Below, piece after piece: positions 32,201-41,456 of a DNA stretch of 64,000 nt. Origin of the DNA: Rhynchopus euleeides (taxonomy: Eukaryota; Euglenozoa; Diplonemea; Diplonemida; Diplonemidae); assembly GCA_963210315.1 (NCBI GenBank), contig OY723248.1:2000727-2064726 (forward strand), written 5' to 3'. A program made the translations under genes and the position numbers. Every line of letters starts with the position of its first letter. Positions within the stretch are counted from its first letter, which is position 1. The notes beneath the pieces were generated by a model, which did no database searches, was not told the DNA's origin, and was given only the letters and a program-made list of their open reading frames with translations.

Positions 32201-32690
32201 ACCGACCCCTGCGCCAACTGATGCCCCTGCGCCGCCACAGGGCGGCGATGCCGGGTTGACGCTGCAGCTGTACTCGACCGGCAGCAACATGAACGACTTC
32301 CCTGACTACGGCAGCCGGGCCCCCACGAAGACGGTGCACTCGCCTGTGGTGGATCTGACAAGCCCGACGTGGCTGGCGTTCGGCTCGCAGTTCAAGGACC
32401 ACTTCGCGAGCCGGCACATCGGGTTCCTGAATGTGGACACGGCGGGTCGCCACACGCTGTACATCACGTCGGACGATGGGTCGCGTGTGTTCCTCGACGG
32501 GAAGCAGGTGATCGACAACGGCGGCAAGCACGGTGCCCGCACAAAGTCGGCGACACTGACCCTTGAGAAGGGGGCACATGCACTTGTGATTGACTTCTTT
32601 GAGGCGACGGGTGGGGCGACGCTGAAGTTCGAGTGGTCCACACCCACACAGGGCCGCACCGTGGTGCCGAGCACCAACCTGCATGCTTGA
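29268..32690 (+). CDS. Secreted astacin metalloprotease with EGF, LamG-like and three PA14 domains
   Basis: Single exon, 1140 residues. The signal peptide follows either of two ATGs (29268 or 29295; MRAVSVLCVLVAQAAA). Astacin domain at about 60-250: the zinc site HEIAHSLGLLHEQSRKDRD begins at residue 155, and the Met-turn SIMHYGE is at 208-214. A beta-rich segment and an EGF-like module (about 366-402, CSGHGTC...CHCDEGYGG) follow, then a concanavalin/LamG-like region (about 405-565). A Pro/Thr linker (PTPSPTPAPTPAPTPTPTD) leads to three PA14 domains (about 631-775, 816-960, 995-1140), which bind carbohydrate in many secreted proteins. The repeats are almost identical at DNA level, with a 540-555-bp period. 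Astacins are zinc endopeptidases activated by removal of a propeptide. The short segment before residue 60 would be that propeptide. It likely acts on extracellular or cell-wall glycoproteins. Confidence 0.92.
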   Translation: MRVGTGCGTMRAVSVLCVLVAQAAAHDEAFDIVEGDIMVPREEGRSGEALAASPLTSHSYLWPGGRVRYYIETVATNGDTAPLTENEGRIAEAVKDIEAQTCIRFTRCASTSGCATPYIKFIAHSSSCNSFVGTRSYRVNTINLAKGCGTGATVHEIAHSLGLLHEQSRKDRDEYVKIDYSQIQSGLSRNFDKQSSYGRDLGPYDYGSIMHYGETAFSTGSKPTILSPRAIGQRAGLSQGDAAAINFMYSNCQAKLSKPACMTSVDMSAAHVIAHSQKWSLDINVMYNSGMVMGVTYPGTDAPAGQVTYSRPSGGAVSSMSFVTVGFTPSASEAGRTFRLSATFTASDGSSATCDVQVRVAGSNKVCMGIGADDPQVCSGHGTCVDDPLQPCHCDEGYGGVACTGPVSCPTNYHHGFDEDMNSWQAGSGPVAVSTAMSVRGGASLRLGDDSSVGLVQFSLPDISKPSHISFHVARASESGTVSLWLASCLPIRSLGSRFGIGQKWTSVAFEADRFYHVEVAFDWDTGLAAVSVDGKTAVTDVDLSKCNTGLTRVAMHGKGWLDEFAITCYDEETPAPVSVTPSPRPTQVPPVSVPPTARPTPSPTPAPTPAPTPTPTDAPAAPAPPQGDDAGLTLQLYSTGSNMNDFPDYDNRAPTKTVHSPVVDLTSPTWLAFGSQFKDHFASRHIGFLNVDTAGRHTLYITSDDGSRVFLDGKQVIDNGGKHGARTKSATLTLAKGAHAIVIDFFEATGGATLKFEWSTPTQGRTVVPSTNLRSESGTPPTARPPSPTPAPTPAPTPTPTDAPAAPAPPQGGDAGLTLQLYSTGSNMNDFPDYDNRAPTKTVHSPVVDLTSPTWLAFGSQFKDHFASRHIGFLNVGTAGRHTLYITSDDGSRVFLDGKQVIDNGGKHGARTESATLTLAKGAHALVIDFFEATGRATLKFEWSTPTQGRTVVPSTNLRSESGTPPTTRPTPSPTPAPTPAPTDAPAPPQGGDAGLTLQLYSTGSNMNDFPDYGSRAPTKTVHSPVVDLTSPTWLAFGSQFKDHFASRHIGFLNVDTAGRHTLYITSDDGSRVFLDGKQVIDNGGKHGARTKSATLTLEKGAHALVIDFFEATGGATLKFEWSTPTQGRTVVPSTNLHA
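31150..32684 (+). repeat. Three near-identical PA14-plus-linker repeats
   Basis: Units start at about 31150, 31706 and 32244 and each include the PT linker. The differences are few and mostly single bases (for example DTAG/GTAG and TKSAT/TESAT). The spacing shortens in the third unit because the linker lost a few PTPT repeats. This indicates recent tandem duplication or gene conversion inside the gene. Confidence 0.9.
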
Positions 32691-34251
32691 CGACCCCCTG
32701 TTTCAGACGCCCCACCGTCCCCACCTTTTTTATTCTCTAAGCCCGACCTATTACATGGACCGGGCCCCACGGCTCATCGGGCTGTCCTGTCCGTGCAGTG
32801 CTGCGCAGCACTGTTTGTAGCTCTCGTGCTGCACAGCAATGCACGTGCGGACACAGCCCGAGGTGCCGAGGTGGCACAGAGGCCAATCCCCATGCCCGGC
32901 CCCATCCCCGCAGGGAAGAAGCGAATCGGTGCGTTCTGCATGCACATATGAATCATCACAGACACGCTTTCGTTCTGACGCGCAGTGTGCGTGGCATCGT
33001 TCTCATTCGGTGCTTGCTGCGTAACCCGCCTTTGGGTGCGCTGCTGTCACGCTGCGCTGCCATCTCGACGACGTGTTCTGTTTCAATATTTCACCATATC
33101 TTGATGCCCTTTTTTTTTTGCTTCCGCCCCGAATCCCTCATTCCAGGGGTGGAGTTAAATAGGAAGAATACCTTCCCGTTTGTTTACTGCCCCGCGGCAG
33201 TTTCCATTTTCTTGGCTTGGTTTTGTTTGGTACGGGGGGGAGAACGCAGCAGCCGCACCTCCAACAGGGTTCATCGCTGCCTTTTGCCCCTGACTCCTGA
33301 CCCTTTCCCCGTTCCCTGTTGCCACCGTTTTCCATCCTTGCTCAACTCACCTGGGGTGTGCGCAGCACATCCCATTCGTTTTCATTTGTTTATGCTATTC
33401 TTCCCTGTCCTGGTTGCGAGTGGGCACCGAGAACAATCACACTGCGGAAACCCCTCGGGGAGGCAGCGCCACACGATTCTCCGTGTGCCATTGTCGCCCG
33501 CCCCAGCAGGGGGTTCTGCGATGCATCCATGGGATGGATCCCGTGCCGTTGTGGATTTGAAGGCGGAGACCCACTGACCACAGCGGCCGGCATCGAATCA
33601 TCCGCTCATAGTCGCCCCCAATTTTAAAGTGTGTCATCATCCGATCACACACACGGCATGCTTTACCGCGTGCTGAAATGCAAATGCGGCGATTCAAACG
33701 CCCGACTGAAATAGTGAGGCCAACACCAGTGAAGCCGCAGCCCTTGGGGTGCTCGGGTGGGTGCTGCTCCCACAAGAGACCAACGGCGGGGAAAGAAGAA
33801 GAAGAATACTCAAGAAGAGAAGAGAAGAGAAGAAGAATTCAGAGGAACTTTGTGCACACCGATTCCGGTCGTCCTCGCACGCCGGTCTCTGGTCGTCGAT
33901 CCCAAAACGGAAATCTGGAAAAAATGCCGAAACCACACAGCCATGCAGCTGATACTTATGCCCAATCGCCGGAGTACATAATCCGTGCAAAACACAACAT
34001 CTCAGCGACGCGACGCGGTGCCGTGTGCCTCCCCCACCCCCCCCCCCTTCCCTCCCCGGGAGACTTGCTTTTCCATTCACTCTCGACGATCAACCCCCCC
34101 CCCCCCTTCCCTGTCCACGTCAGCTTCTCCCTTTGCCACACCCATATCGTGTTCCTCCTTGCCGTATCTGTTGTTCACCTTCCCCTCAATGCCAGGAGTT
34201 CCCCCGCCTCCTCCTGGGCCTGCTTCCACCTGGCCCTGACGGGATTCAACA
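32691..34251. other. 1.56-kb intergenic region
   Basis: Contains short GAAGAA tracts (about 33796-33840) and C runs near 34038 and 34095-34106. Frames of 100-260 codons on both strands lack coding bias, and none resembles a known protein. Confidence 0.5.
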
Positions 34252-35477
34252 ATGGCGTCGGAACGAGCCGTGCTGAACGATGCTCGCGATTCCGCCCTCT
34301 CTGAAGGCAAGACATACGTCGTCATGTCAAACGGGACGGCCGATTTTAAGACCGTGACCGACGCGCTACGGCATTGCTGCGAGGGCGATACCATCCTGGT
34401 CAAGCTTGGACAGTACGACGAAAAAATTGTGCTCGAGAAGAATGTCACTATTCAAGGCGACTCTGGTACGGAACCTACCGACATCATTATCAACGGCGGT
34501 GCTGTCTGCAAGGTTGGTGGTGTTATACGAGGCGTTGCAATTACAAGCCTCGTCGAGATCCGCAGTGGCTCTGTCACACTTGAAGGATGCGACATCTCAG
34601 AAGGCTTCGATGGCATCAAGATCTGCAAGGGCGCGAATCCTACCATCCTCCGCTGCGTCATCCACAACGCACGGCAAGGCGGGGATTGCATCTATGTCGC
34701 TGAGGGTGCCAAGGCCCTCATCGAGGACAACGAGATCCACAATGCCCGGGTCAACGGGATTCACGTATGCCAGCTTGTCGCCTCCGGCTGTGGTGCCCCT
34801 ACTACCCACCCTTCCGGTTGGGGGGGGACAGTTCGGGGAGGTTCACCGCCCACTGTTTGATCTTGCACGTATTCTGGGGGGCGAGGATGCGATCTCACTC
34901 GTTTCGCACGGTGTGCGAACAGGGTTGGAATGATGGAGTTTTGGGTGCCCTATCGTGTGTGTGTCTTACCGGCATCCCGAGCTGACGTCTATAACTCACA
35001 CATCCCACGCAGGTGAACGGCGGGGATGTGATCTTGCGCAAGAACCGCATCCACCACTGCCACTTTGGGATATTCTTCCGGCGTCGAGGGAAGGGGGCTG
35101 TCGACGGGAATACCGTTCAAAACTGCACCACCTTTGGCGTGTACATTATCCAGAGTGCCGACCCGATCGTCGAGCGGAACACGATCTCGTCGTGCTCTAT
35201 ACACGGCATCATGATCAGCCAGGTATGCTGCGGCTATCACAGCGCGGGGCCTTGCCCCTGCCTTCCCCACGGGGAATGTTGTGCATTCTGTTGCCTCCCA
35301 CCGCCACCGCCACCGCACCACACCCGGCAGGAAGGGATGGGCACCATCCGGAACAACATGTGCAACGGATCGCTGACGGTGAAGAAGGGGTCCGTGCCAC
35401 AGCTGGAGAACAACCAGGTGTTGGGGAAGCTGGACAACGAGAATGTGCAGCACCAGGAAGTGCCTGCTCTTGCGTGA
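34252..35477 (+). CDS. Intracellular parallel beta-helix protein (NosD/F-box-11-like repeats)
   Basis: Three exons: 34252-34764, 35013-35222, 35331-35477. Introns begin GTATGC and end CAG, all in phase 0, giving 289 residues. The first 90 residues (DFKTVTDALRHCCEGDTILVKLGQYDEKIVLEKNVTIQG split into helix turns) match the usual entry of a right-handed parallel beta helix. Repeats of the form GxNxxxxRCxIHxxxxxGIxV follow in exons 1-3 (GDVILRKNRIHHCHFGIFF, ADPIVERNTISSCSIHGIM). Beta-helix repeats of this type occur in FBXO11-like substrate receptors and in polysaccharide-acting proteins. There is no F-box and no signal peptide, so its role is open. It differs from the secreted beta-helix protein upstream. 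Confidence 0.85.
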
Positions 35478-35932
35478 GCCCTCCGCAGTGCGGCGGTGCT
35501 TGCCTTATCACCTGGGGTATACTGGCCTGCCCACCAAACAAGATTCACATGTATGTGGCGGTGGAGGCAGCACCAGAATTCGCTTGGTGCGTCCTCCACT
35601 AAACTAAAAAGAGTAACCTGTGTGCGCGCCCCACACATACGTCGATGCACGTGCTCGACACTACTCCAAACAAATACAAAGTGTGAGTGTGTGACCCACC
35701 CGAACACTCGCCTGGCATTGCCATGTTCTGCTGAGTGTTCCCACCAAGCCCCACCCCCCCCCACGTCAAGGGGAGAGGGGGTGCCGGTGTGTGTGACAGT
35801 GGATAGATCACACCCAGGAGCAGGGTGGCCGGTGTGCTCTTACACAAAATTTAAAAAAAAAGGTCCACATTGTGTGTTGTGTGCGGTGAAAGGGTGTCGA
35901 AATCTGCCCCACATCTCCTCCCCCCCCCCCCC
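35478..35932. other. Intergenic, ending in a C run that is the target of element C
   Basis: No gene. The last bases are a long C run next to CTAG, the site where element C1 begins. Confidence 0.5.
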
Positions 35933-36324
35933 CTAGGCATACTTGTACCCCCATATGGGGAAGGCCAAAAATATGGGGAAAATATGGGGGGAATATGGGG
36001 GGTTTTTTAAGTCCTGTTCCCCCATATTTCCCCCATATGGGGGATATATGGGGGAAAACCCAGGGGTTCCTCACACGGTGGACTCCAGCGGGGGTAGGGT
36101 AACCCTTTTCGGGAGTCTCAACTAGGGGGAGTCCAACTCCCGCTAGCGGGAGTCTATACTCCCGCTAGGGGGAGTCTGACTCCCCCTAGCGGGAGTCTTT
36201 TCACCTATTTTCACTCATTTTTCCCATGATACCTATGCAATGTGGCACTCGTCACTGAAGTACAGCCACACCAAACGAAACGGACGTTTCCACCCATCCC
36301 AGCTCGCAGACCTGATTCACAAAA

Positions 36325-36705
36325 ATGGGGAAGACGACAACGAAGCCGGCAGCGAAGCCGGCGGCAAAGTCGATTAAGAAGAAGAAGAGCGCAGAGAGTC
36401 CCGAGGCTGCGGAGGCGACGAACATTGTGCATGATTTTTGCACGGCCTTCCCTGTTAAAAAAGGGGGCAGTGTGCTGACACTGGGATCCATTAGAAGGCT
36501 CCTAGCAACGGTGTTGAGCAAGGAGCTCCACCAGCACAGCACCCAGGTGGCCAACGCAATCATCGCCATGTCTTCCCTGACATGGATAAGTTCGCTGTCA
36601 GGGAAGTCGCAACGATGCGGAAGGAGGGCGCTCTCCGTCATATACAAGGTGGAGGCGAAGTATGGCAAGGTGCAGGATACAAACGTGTCGTCGGGGGCAG
36701 CCTGA
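36325..36705 (+). CDS. Lysine-rich ORF in element D1, unknown
   Basis: 126 codons. The first 30 residues are a Lys/Ala/Pro/Thr tail like histone tails (MGKTTTKPAAKPAAKS, KKKK). The remainder (VLTLGSIRRLLATVLSKEL, HSTQVANAIIAM) is helical, but I cannot match it to a histone fold or other family. The frame may have shifted near codon 85, because another frame opens with MDKFAVREVATMRKEGALRH. It lies between two copies of the element's left terminus, so it could be a captured host fragment. An identical copy is in D2. Confidence 0.4.
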   Translation: MGKTTTKPAAKPAAKSIKKKKSAESPEAAEATNIVHDFCTAFPVKKGGSVLTLGSIRRLLATVLSKELHQHSTQVANAIIAMSSLTWISSLSGKSQRCGRRALSVIYKVEAKYGKVQDTNVSSGAA

Positions 36706-36856
36706 AGCCGCGAATGATCGCGACACGGGCGAACGGCTTGGCACCGTGGGTCTGGATAGATGCTGGAGTTCGGCCGGGTGAAACCGGAAGTCGCAGCAAA
36801 ATTTGCCCCCCCAGATTTCTTCCTCAAACCCACCCGTGGGCTGATCCGGCCTTGCA

Positions 36857-36955
36857 CGGTGGACTCCAGCGGGGGTAGGGTACCACTACCGGGTTTAACC
36901 CTTTTCGGGAGTCTCAACTAGGGGGAGTCCAACTCCCGCTAGCGGGAGTATAGAT
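36857..36955 (+). repeat. Internal second copy of D's left terminus
   Basis: Repeats the terminal CACGGTGGACTCCAGCGG and the following GGGTAGGGTA...CGGGAGTCTCAAC segment with a small insertion (CCACTACCGGGTTTA). It shows that D is composite: its first 780 bp may be a separate short element joined to, or duplicated in front of, a longer one. Confidence 0.85.
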
Positions 36956-36970
36956 CAGCAGTGGGCAACA

Positions 36971-38776
36971 ATGAGGCGATGCGGGGGGCGAGGGCACCGA
37001 TGCTCACTGTGCGACATCCCAGAAGAACGCTGGTATCAACAGGTGCATCGATACCCGCACCTGACTCTCTCTGAGATGAAAGAGGCTGGCTACCCCTCCC
37101 TCTTGGCAGGTGTGCTTCCCAATGCCCGCTACGTCACCCCAGCACTCCATGACTGCAAGGGGCTCGCCATGCGGCTGATCAGGGTACTGGATGACAGGGG
37201 TGGAGCTTGGGGGTTTTTTCGGGTCAGCTGACCTGATTTTCTGCAGGCCCTCACAAAAAATCAGGTCAGGGGTAAAAAGAAAAAAAAATATAGATTTTCG
37301 GGAAACCGGAAAAGTTGGCTCCTCGCCTTGGGGCCTCAAGGTGACCAGGAGGCGTTTCGTGAGCAAAGTGACCCCAGCGACATGAGCACAGGCCTCAAAC
37401 AGTCACAATAGAGGACAAATGAAGCTGCCCAACCCGTACCGTGCAACAGACGTTTACTACCGTGGCCTCCGGTGGCTGGGGGGCTCCGCCCCCCAGACCC
37501 CCCTGTGGCATGTGCCTGTCTTGTACCCAAGCCCTTTACATCAGGGAATCTCAGTATCCTCAGGAGGACGCAGCCAACTCACACAGAATCCGTACGCCCG
37601 CAAGTCACAGATGTTCACTACCGTGGCCTCCGGCGGCTGGGAGCTCCGCCTCCCAGACCCCCCCTACGGCATGTGTTTGTCTTGTAACCAAGTCCTTGCG
37701 CGTCCGGGGCTGCATATCGGTTCCGGTACCTCGCGGGAGGCTGGGCCCGAGCACTGATCTCTGAGACGAACCGGGGGGGAACCCATAAGAAAAAATTGGC
37801 TGACCCGATCTGACCCGATCCAGCCCGCAACCCCATATTTCAAGCTCCACCCCTGCTGGATGAGACAACAAAAAAATATTCGACAAGACCTGTACAAACC
37901 TTGCACTGAATGTGTCGCAGCATGGGACAGGTGCTCAGTTCCGGAAGGTCGTGCTTGCCTGTCACAGGACACACCTACAAGGGCTTGTTCCGCTACCTCT
38001 TTGTCTCCCTTGCAGACCTCATGCATTTCCGGTATGCAGACATCCCCTGGCGCTTCTGGGGATGCAAGGATGAGTCAGCCCGGATTCCCTTCTTGCGTGC
38101 TCGGATCTCAGGGCATATATTTCACTGGTTGATGGAGCATGCCGAAAAGGGATCAACGCGCAATGCCTACGTACACAGTCTCCATCATTGGTGGGCTCCA
38201 GAAGATGCAGTGCCTCTGCAGAACAACGACGAATTTGAAGAAGCAGAGAACGGACATCGCAAGAAAGATGCCGTTACAATCGCCAGCTCCGCAACTTACG
38301 AGAGAGATCTTGCGATGGCAGAAGAGAAGCGGCGCGCATCGGGCATGCCTTGGAAGGTTGCGCACCTGTCGCAGGACGGGATCCTCGGGTATAGAGAAGT
38401 CATCCTGTGTCCGTGTCTGCACACCCGACACGCTCATAGATTGGCTGTGTATGTTCTTTGCACACAGTTGACACAGCTGCAGAAGGGGTTTGTGCACTGC
38501 AACACACAGGACTTCGTTGAACCCATCAGCGCGCCCTACTTCCTGTTCCGGTTCCCCGAAGGACACCGCAAATTATCGCTCTGCTTGTGCAAAATGCCAA
38601 TCCCGCTGGGGGCGACTTTCACACCATTCGTGTCATCCGAGGCGACTTTGAGCACGCTTGACCAACGCGCACAGCAGGAGGGGGATGACAGTTCTGACGA
38701 AGAAGATGAGGCCTGCAGGATGGCTTGTCTTGCCCAAGGTGTAACACAACTACGACAGGCGATGGCCGCACTTTGA
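36971..38776 (+). pseudogene. Element D1 gene broken by MITE G1 and a stop
   Basis: Two open segments in one frame: 36971-37194 (75 codons) and 37910-38776 (289 codons including stop). Removing G1 with one copy of its duplication (669 bp, divisible by three) leaves the frame intact. The segments are then separated only by 15 codons and one TGA (37907-37909), followed directly by an ATG. The N-terminal part has three Cys (RRCGGRGHRCSLCD), possibly a metal site. The C-terminal part has an acidic tail (DDSSDEEDE). I do not recognise the family; it may be the element's transposase or an accessory gene. It is broken in the same way in D2. Confidence 0.6.
37195..37855. mobile_element. hAT-type MITE G, copy 1 (661 bp)
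   Basis: Termini CAGGGGTGGAGCTTG / CAAGCTCCACCCCTG, flanked by the 8-bp duplication CTGGATGA. Both features are diagnostic of hAT elements. Non-coding. It contains two copies of a GC-rich hairpin (GGCTCCGCCCCCCAGA with CCGTGGCCTCCGG) found also in M and at 61.4-61.7 kb. Confidence 0.95.
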
Positions 38777-40120
38777 CACCTCAAATTCTAACCGCTCACC
38801 TCTGCAGGTGTAGCCGCTACCAGGAGGATAGGTAGGTAGTCCAGAGTCCGGGGAAACTGACAGAAGCAAAACAAGCCCCTCCCCATCCCTCTTCCACCAT
38901 GATTTTACCCCCCACGCCAGTAGACTGTAACTATATCATGGGAAAAATGGATGAAAATAGGTGAAAAGACTCCCGCTAGGGGGAGTCAGACTCCCCCTAG
39001 CGGGAGTCTGGACTCCCGCTAGCGGGAGTCTTTGACACCCGCTCAGACTCCCGCTCCCAGACTCCCGCTAGGGCCGCTGGAGTCCACCGTGCAGGTGGAA
39101 GCAGTCAGCAAACAGTTCTCTTCGTTCTGCTTTTCACAGGGTGTGAAGTCAGCCACTGACAGGGGACGTCTAGCACCTTGCAGAGCCATCTCACCTCGTC
39201 GCTTTCTGCAGAGAGGAAACGCCCGGCTGAAGTGCTCGAGTCAGACCACAAAAGGTGCTGTGAGAGTGCCGACCGCCACTTTCTTCAAGTCTGAGTAGCT
39301 GTCATCAGAGCATGCTGTCCAGTAGTCCTGTCTTTGCTGGCAGAACAGTTGCGTCCTGCAGCCAGTCCTTGTACTGGCCTTCACAGGTCTCATTCCACCC
39401 GGCAGATGCAGCTTGAATATGTCAAGCTGCCTGGTGACGAGCGTCGACTCCGACTTTTCGGCGCTCGGAGCGGTCAAAAGCGGCGGAAGCGCCTGACACC
39501 CCAGAATGCACTGCTTGTGAATTCCCTTGTCTAATTAAGGACCCCAGGGGGCAGTTCGCAATCACAAACACACCAGAGGAGGAGGACAGCGAGTGTGAGA
39601 GTGAGGACTTAAAAACACAAGAGTGTGTGTTGTGAGGAGCTCTTAACCCTGAACGCGCTATGTGTGTCTGTGCGTATGTGTCCACCATCGCTGCCGCTGT
39701 CACTGCGGTGCCCCGCCAAACCGGGAAGCGTTCGCTCTCCGCTGCCGCTGTGTCGGCGCAGGAGAGGAACAGGAGGTCGGTGCGACCCACCTGGGGGATC
39801 TTCCAGGGGGGGGCCAGACCTGGCCACACCTGAACGAGCGCGCACCTCCCCAGGATCGGACTCCTGGAGGATCCCCAACAAGGCATGAGGCCGGTTTCGA
39901 CGCGCACTTCGCGTGCCTGAGTGGTTTGATGTTCTCCCGTTGCAGCACGAATACCCCCATATCCCCCCATATGGGCCCCATATTTCCCCCATATTCCCCC
40001 ATATTTTACCGGGTTTTCCCCATATTTTCAGCCTTTTTCCCCATATGGGGGCGGGGTTTTGAGACCCCCCATATTTCCCCCAGATTTAGGGGGTTCCCCA
40101 TATGGGGGGACAAGTATGCC

Positions 40121-41261
40121 TAGGGGGGGTCAAATGGGGGTGACAAACACGATTTTTCAAAAAACCGGCGCAGAGGCCCCAAAGCCCCCGTAAACCCTCC
40201 AAACCCCCCCAGATCGGTCCGGAAACCCATCGAACCCCACTTTTCCACCATTCCGGGCACCTCAGGTGCCCGAATTGGGGTACCTAAATTTTGTGCCACC
40301 GTTTGGTACCGTACAGTGCCACTGTGTGGGAGGTTGGAAAAGAAAATGCCCCAACACACCACATCTGAGGGTTGCAATGCATGTTGCTTGCCAACCACGT
40401 CATCCGGTGGGTGTCAGGCGCTATGTAGGTGGCATTAGCCAGGTCTTCGATGTGTTCTGGCTTGTATATATACCTCCCTGCCACCATGCACCGGGAGGCT
40501 GCCTGTAGGTACGGAACAGTCCAGATGGTCGTGTGATTCCTGTGCAGCAGTGCTCCACAACCGGGATGTGTTGACAACGACTGTTGCAACACGAGCTGTA
40601 CATTCCGGGAACACATGAAGTGCGCTGTCGTGGTACCCATTGTGCCAGAATTGGTAGTTGCTGCGGTCTACTTTGCCTGGCCCAAGAGCACTGGTACTGA
40701 ACGGTGCAATATGCGTGGCGAGGTGAATACAACGGAAGCGCGCAAAGTCAATACAGCTCTCGGATGGCGGGTGGTGGTGCCACTAGTGTGTGACGTTCAC
40801 TCGAGGATACAACGCATCACAATGAATCAGCAACCGTGGACCGAGTACAATACGCTCTCTGTGGCTGGTGTGGGGGACAAAGGCAGTGCCTGTGCCGCAG
40901 GCAGGGAGGTATATATACAAGCCAGAACACATCGAAGACCTGGCTAATGCCACCTACATAGCGCCTGACACCCACCGGATGACGTGGTTGGCAAGCAACA
41001 TGCATTGCAACCCTCAGATGTGGTGTGTTGGGGCATTTTCTTTTCCAACCTCCCACACAGTGGCACTGTACGGTACCAAACGGTAGCACAAAATTTAGGT
41101 ACCCCAATTCGGGCACCTGAGGTGCCCGGAATGGTGGAAAAGTGGGGTTCGATGGGTTTCCGGACCGATCTGGGGGGGTTTGGAGGGTTTACGGGGGCTT
41201 TGGGGCCTCTGCGCCGGTTTTTTGAAAAATCGTGTTTGTCACCCCCATTTGACCCCCCCTA
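40121..41261. mobile_element. Element F, copy 1 (F1), 362-bp inverted arms
   Basis: Arms 40121-40482 and 40900-41261 are almost perfect inverted repeats that begin TAGGGGGGGTCAAATGG. The 417-bp middle (40483-40899) is unique to F. It carries a 110-codon frame of unknown nature (MKCAVVVPIVPELVVAAVYF) that begins at 40615. It abuts C1, sharing the CTAGGGG boundary. The middle is inverted relative to F2. Confidence 0.9.
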
Positions 41262-41456
41262 CCCCCCCCCCCCCCCCACCCCCCTCCCCCGCCATACGCT
41301 CCAGCAGGCCACCCTCACAAAACGCAATTGTAAGAGGGGGTGTGCTGGGGTGTGCTGGACGTGGGCCGAGTCTGTTGTTTGGCATACACCCGCCTCCCCC
41401 CCACCCCCATCTTTTAGTTTAGAGTTTAAAGGAATAACCCGAGGGGATATAACCCG
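41262..41456. other. Short spacer between F1 and B2
   Basis: About 195 bp with C runs and no gene. It is the flank into which B2 inserted; GA is at its end and GA follows B2. Confidence 0.6.

Larger units (their letters stand above)
36074..39091. mobile_element. Element D, copy 1 (D1), CACGGTGG termini, CA duplication
   Basis: Termini CACGGTGGACTCCAGCGG in inverted orientation, flanked by CA on both sides. C2 reads TTCCT-CA-GGTGG at the same place without D, so the duplication is exactly two bases. Subterminal arrays consist of the 22-bp palindromic unit ACTCCCGCTAGCGGGAGTCT. Inside are a lysine-rich ORF, a second copy of the left terminus, a broken gene and hAT MITE G1. D2 (51665) is the same element with two extra 22-bp units. 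Confidence 0.92.
35933..40123. mobile_element. Element C, copy 1 (C1), split by element D
   Basis: Ends CTAGGCATACTTGTACCCCC and GTATGCCTAG, followed inward by tracts of CCCCATATGGGG-type palindromes. Without D1 it is about 1.17 kb and almost identical to C2 at 58676-59828, which proves the boundaries of D1. It is non-coding. It contains an 80-bp stretch near 39843-39920 shared with the R1/R2 repeats. The outer CTAGGCATAC is shared with element E, which carries a transposase gene. Confidence 0.9.

Noticed and set aside
31014..32684. 556-codon open frame on the minus strand of the astacin gene
   Set aside because: It is the antisense shadow of the GC-rich repeated PA14 region; the plus frame has clear domains.
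32798..33577. 259-codon plus-strand frame after the astacin gene
   Set aside because: No coding bias or homology, overlaps other frames on both strands.
39843..39880. 5S rRNA or tRNA gene near CACACCTGAACGAGCG in element C
   Set aside because: Only a short resemblance; no full 5S secondary structure, and no tRNA arms.
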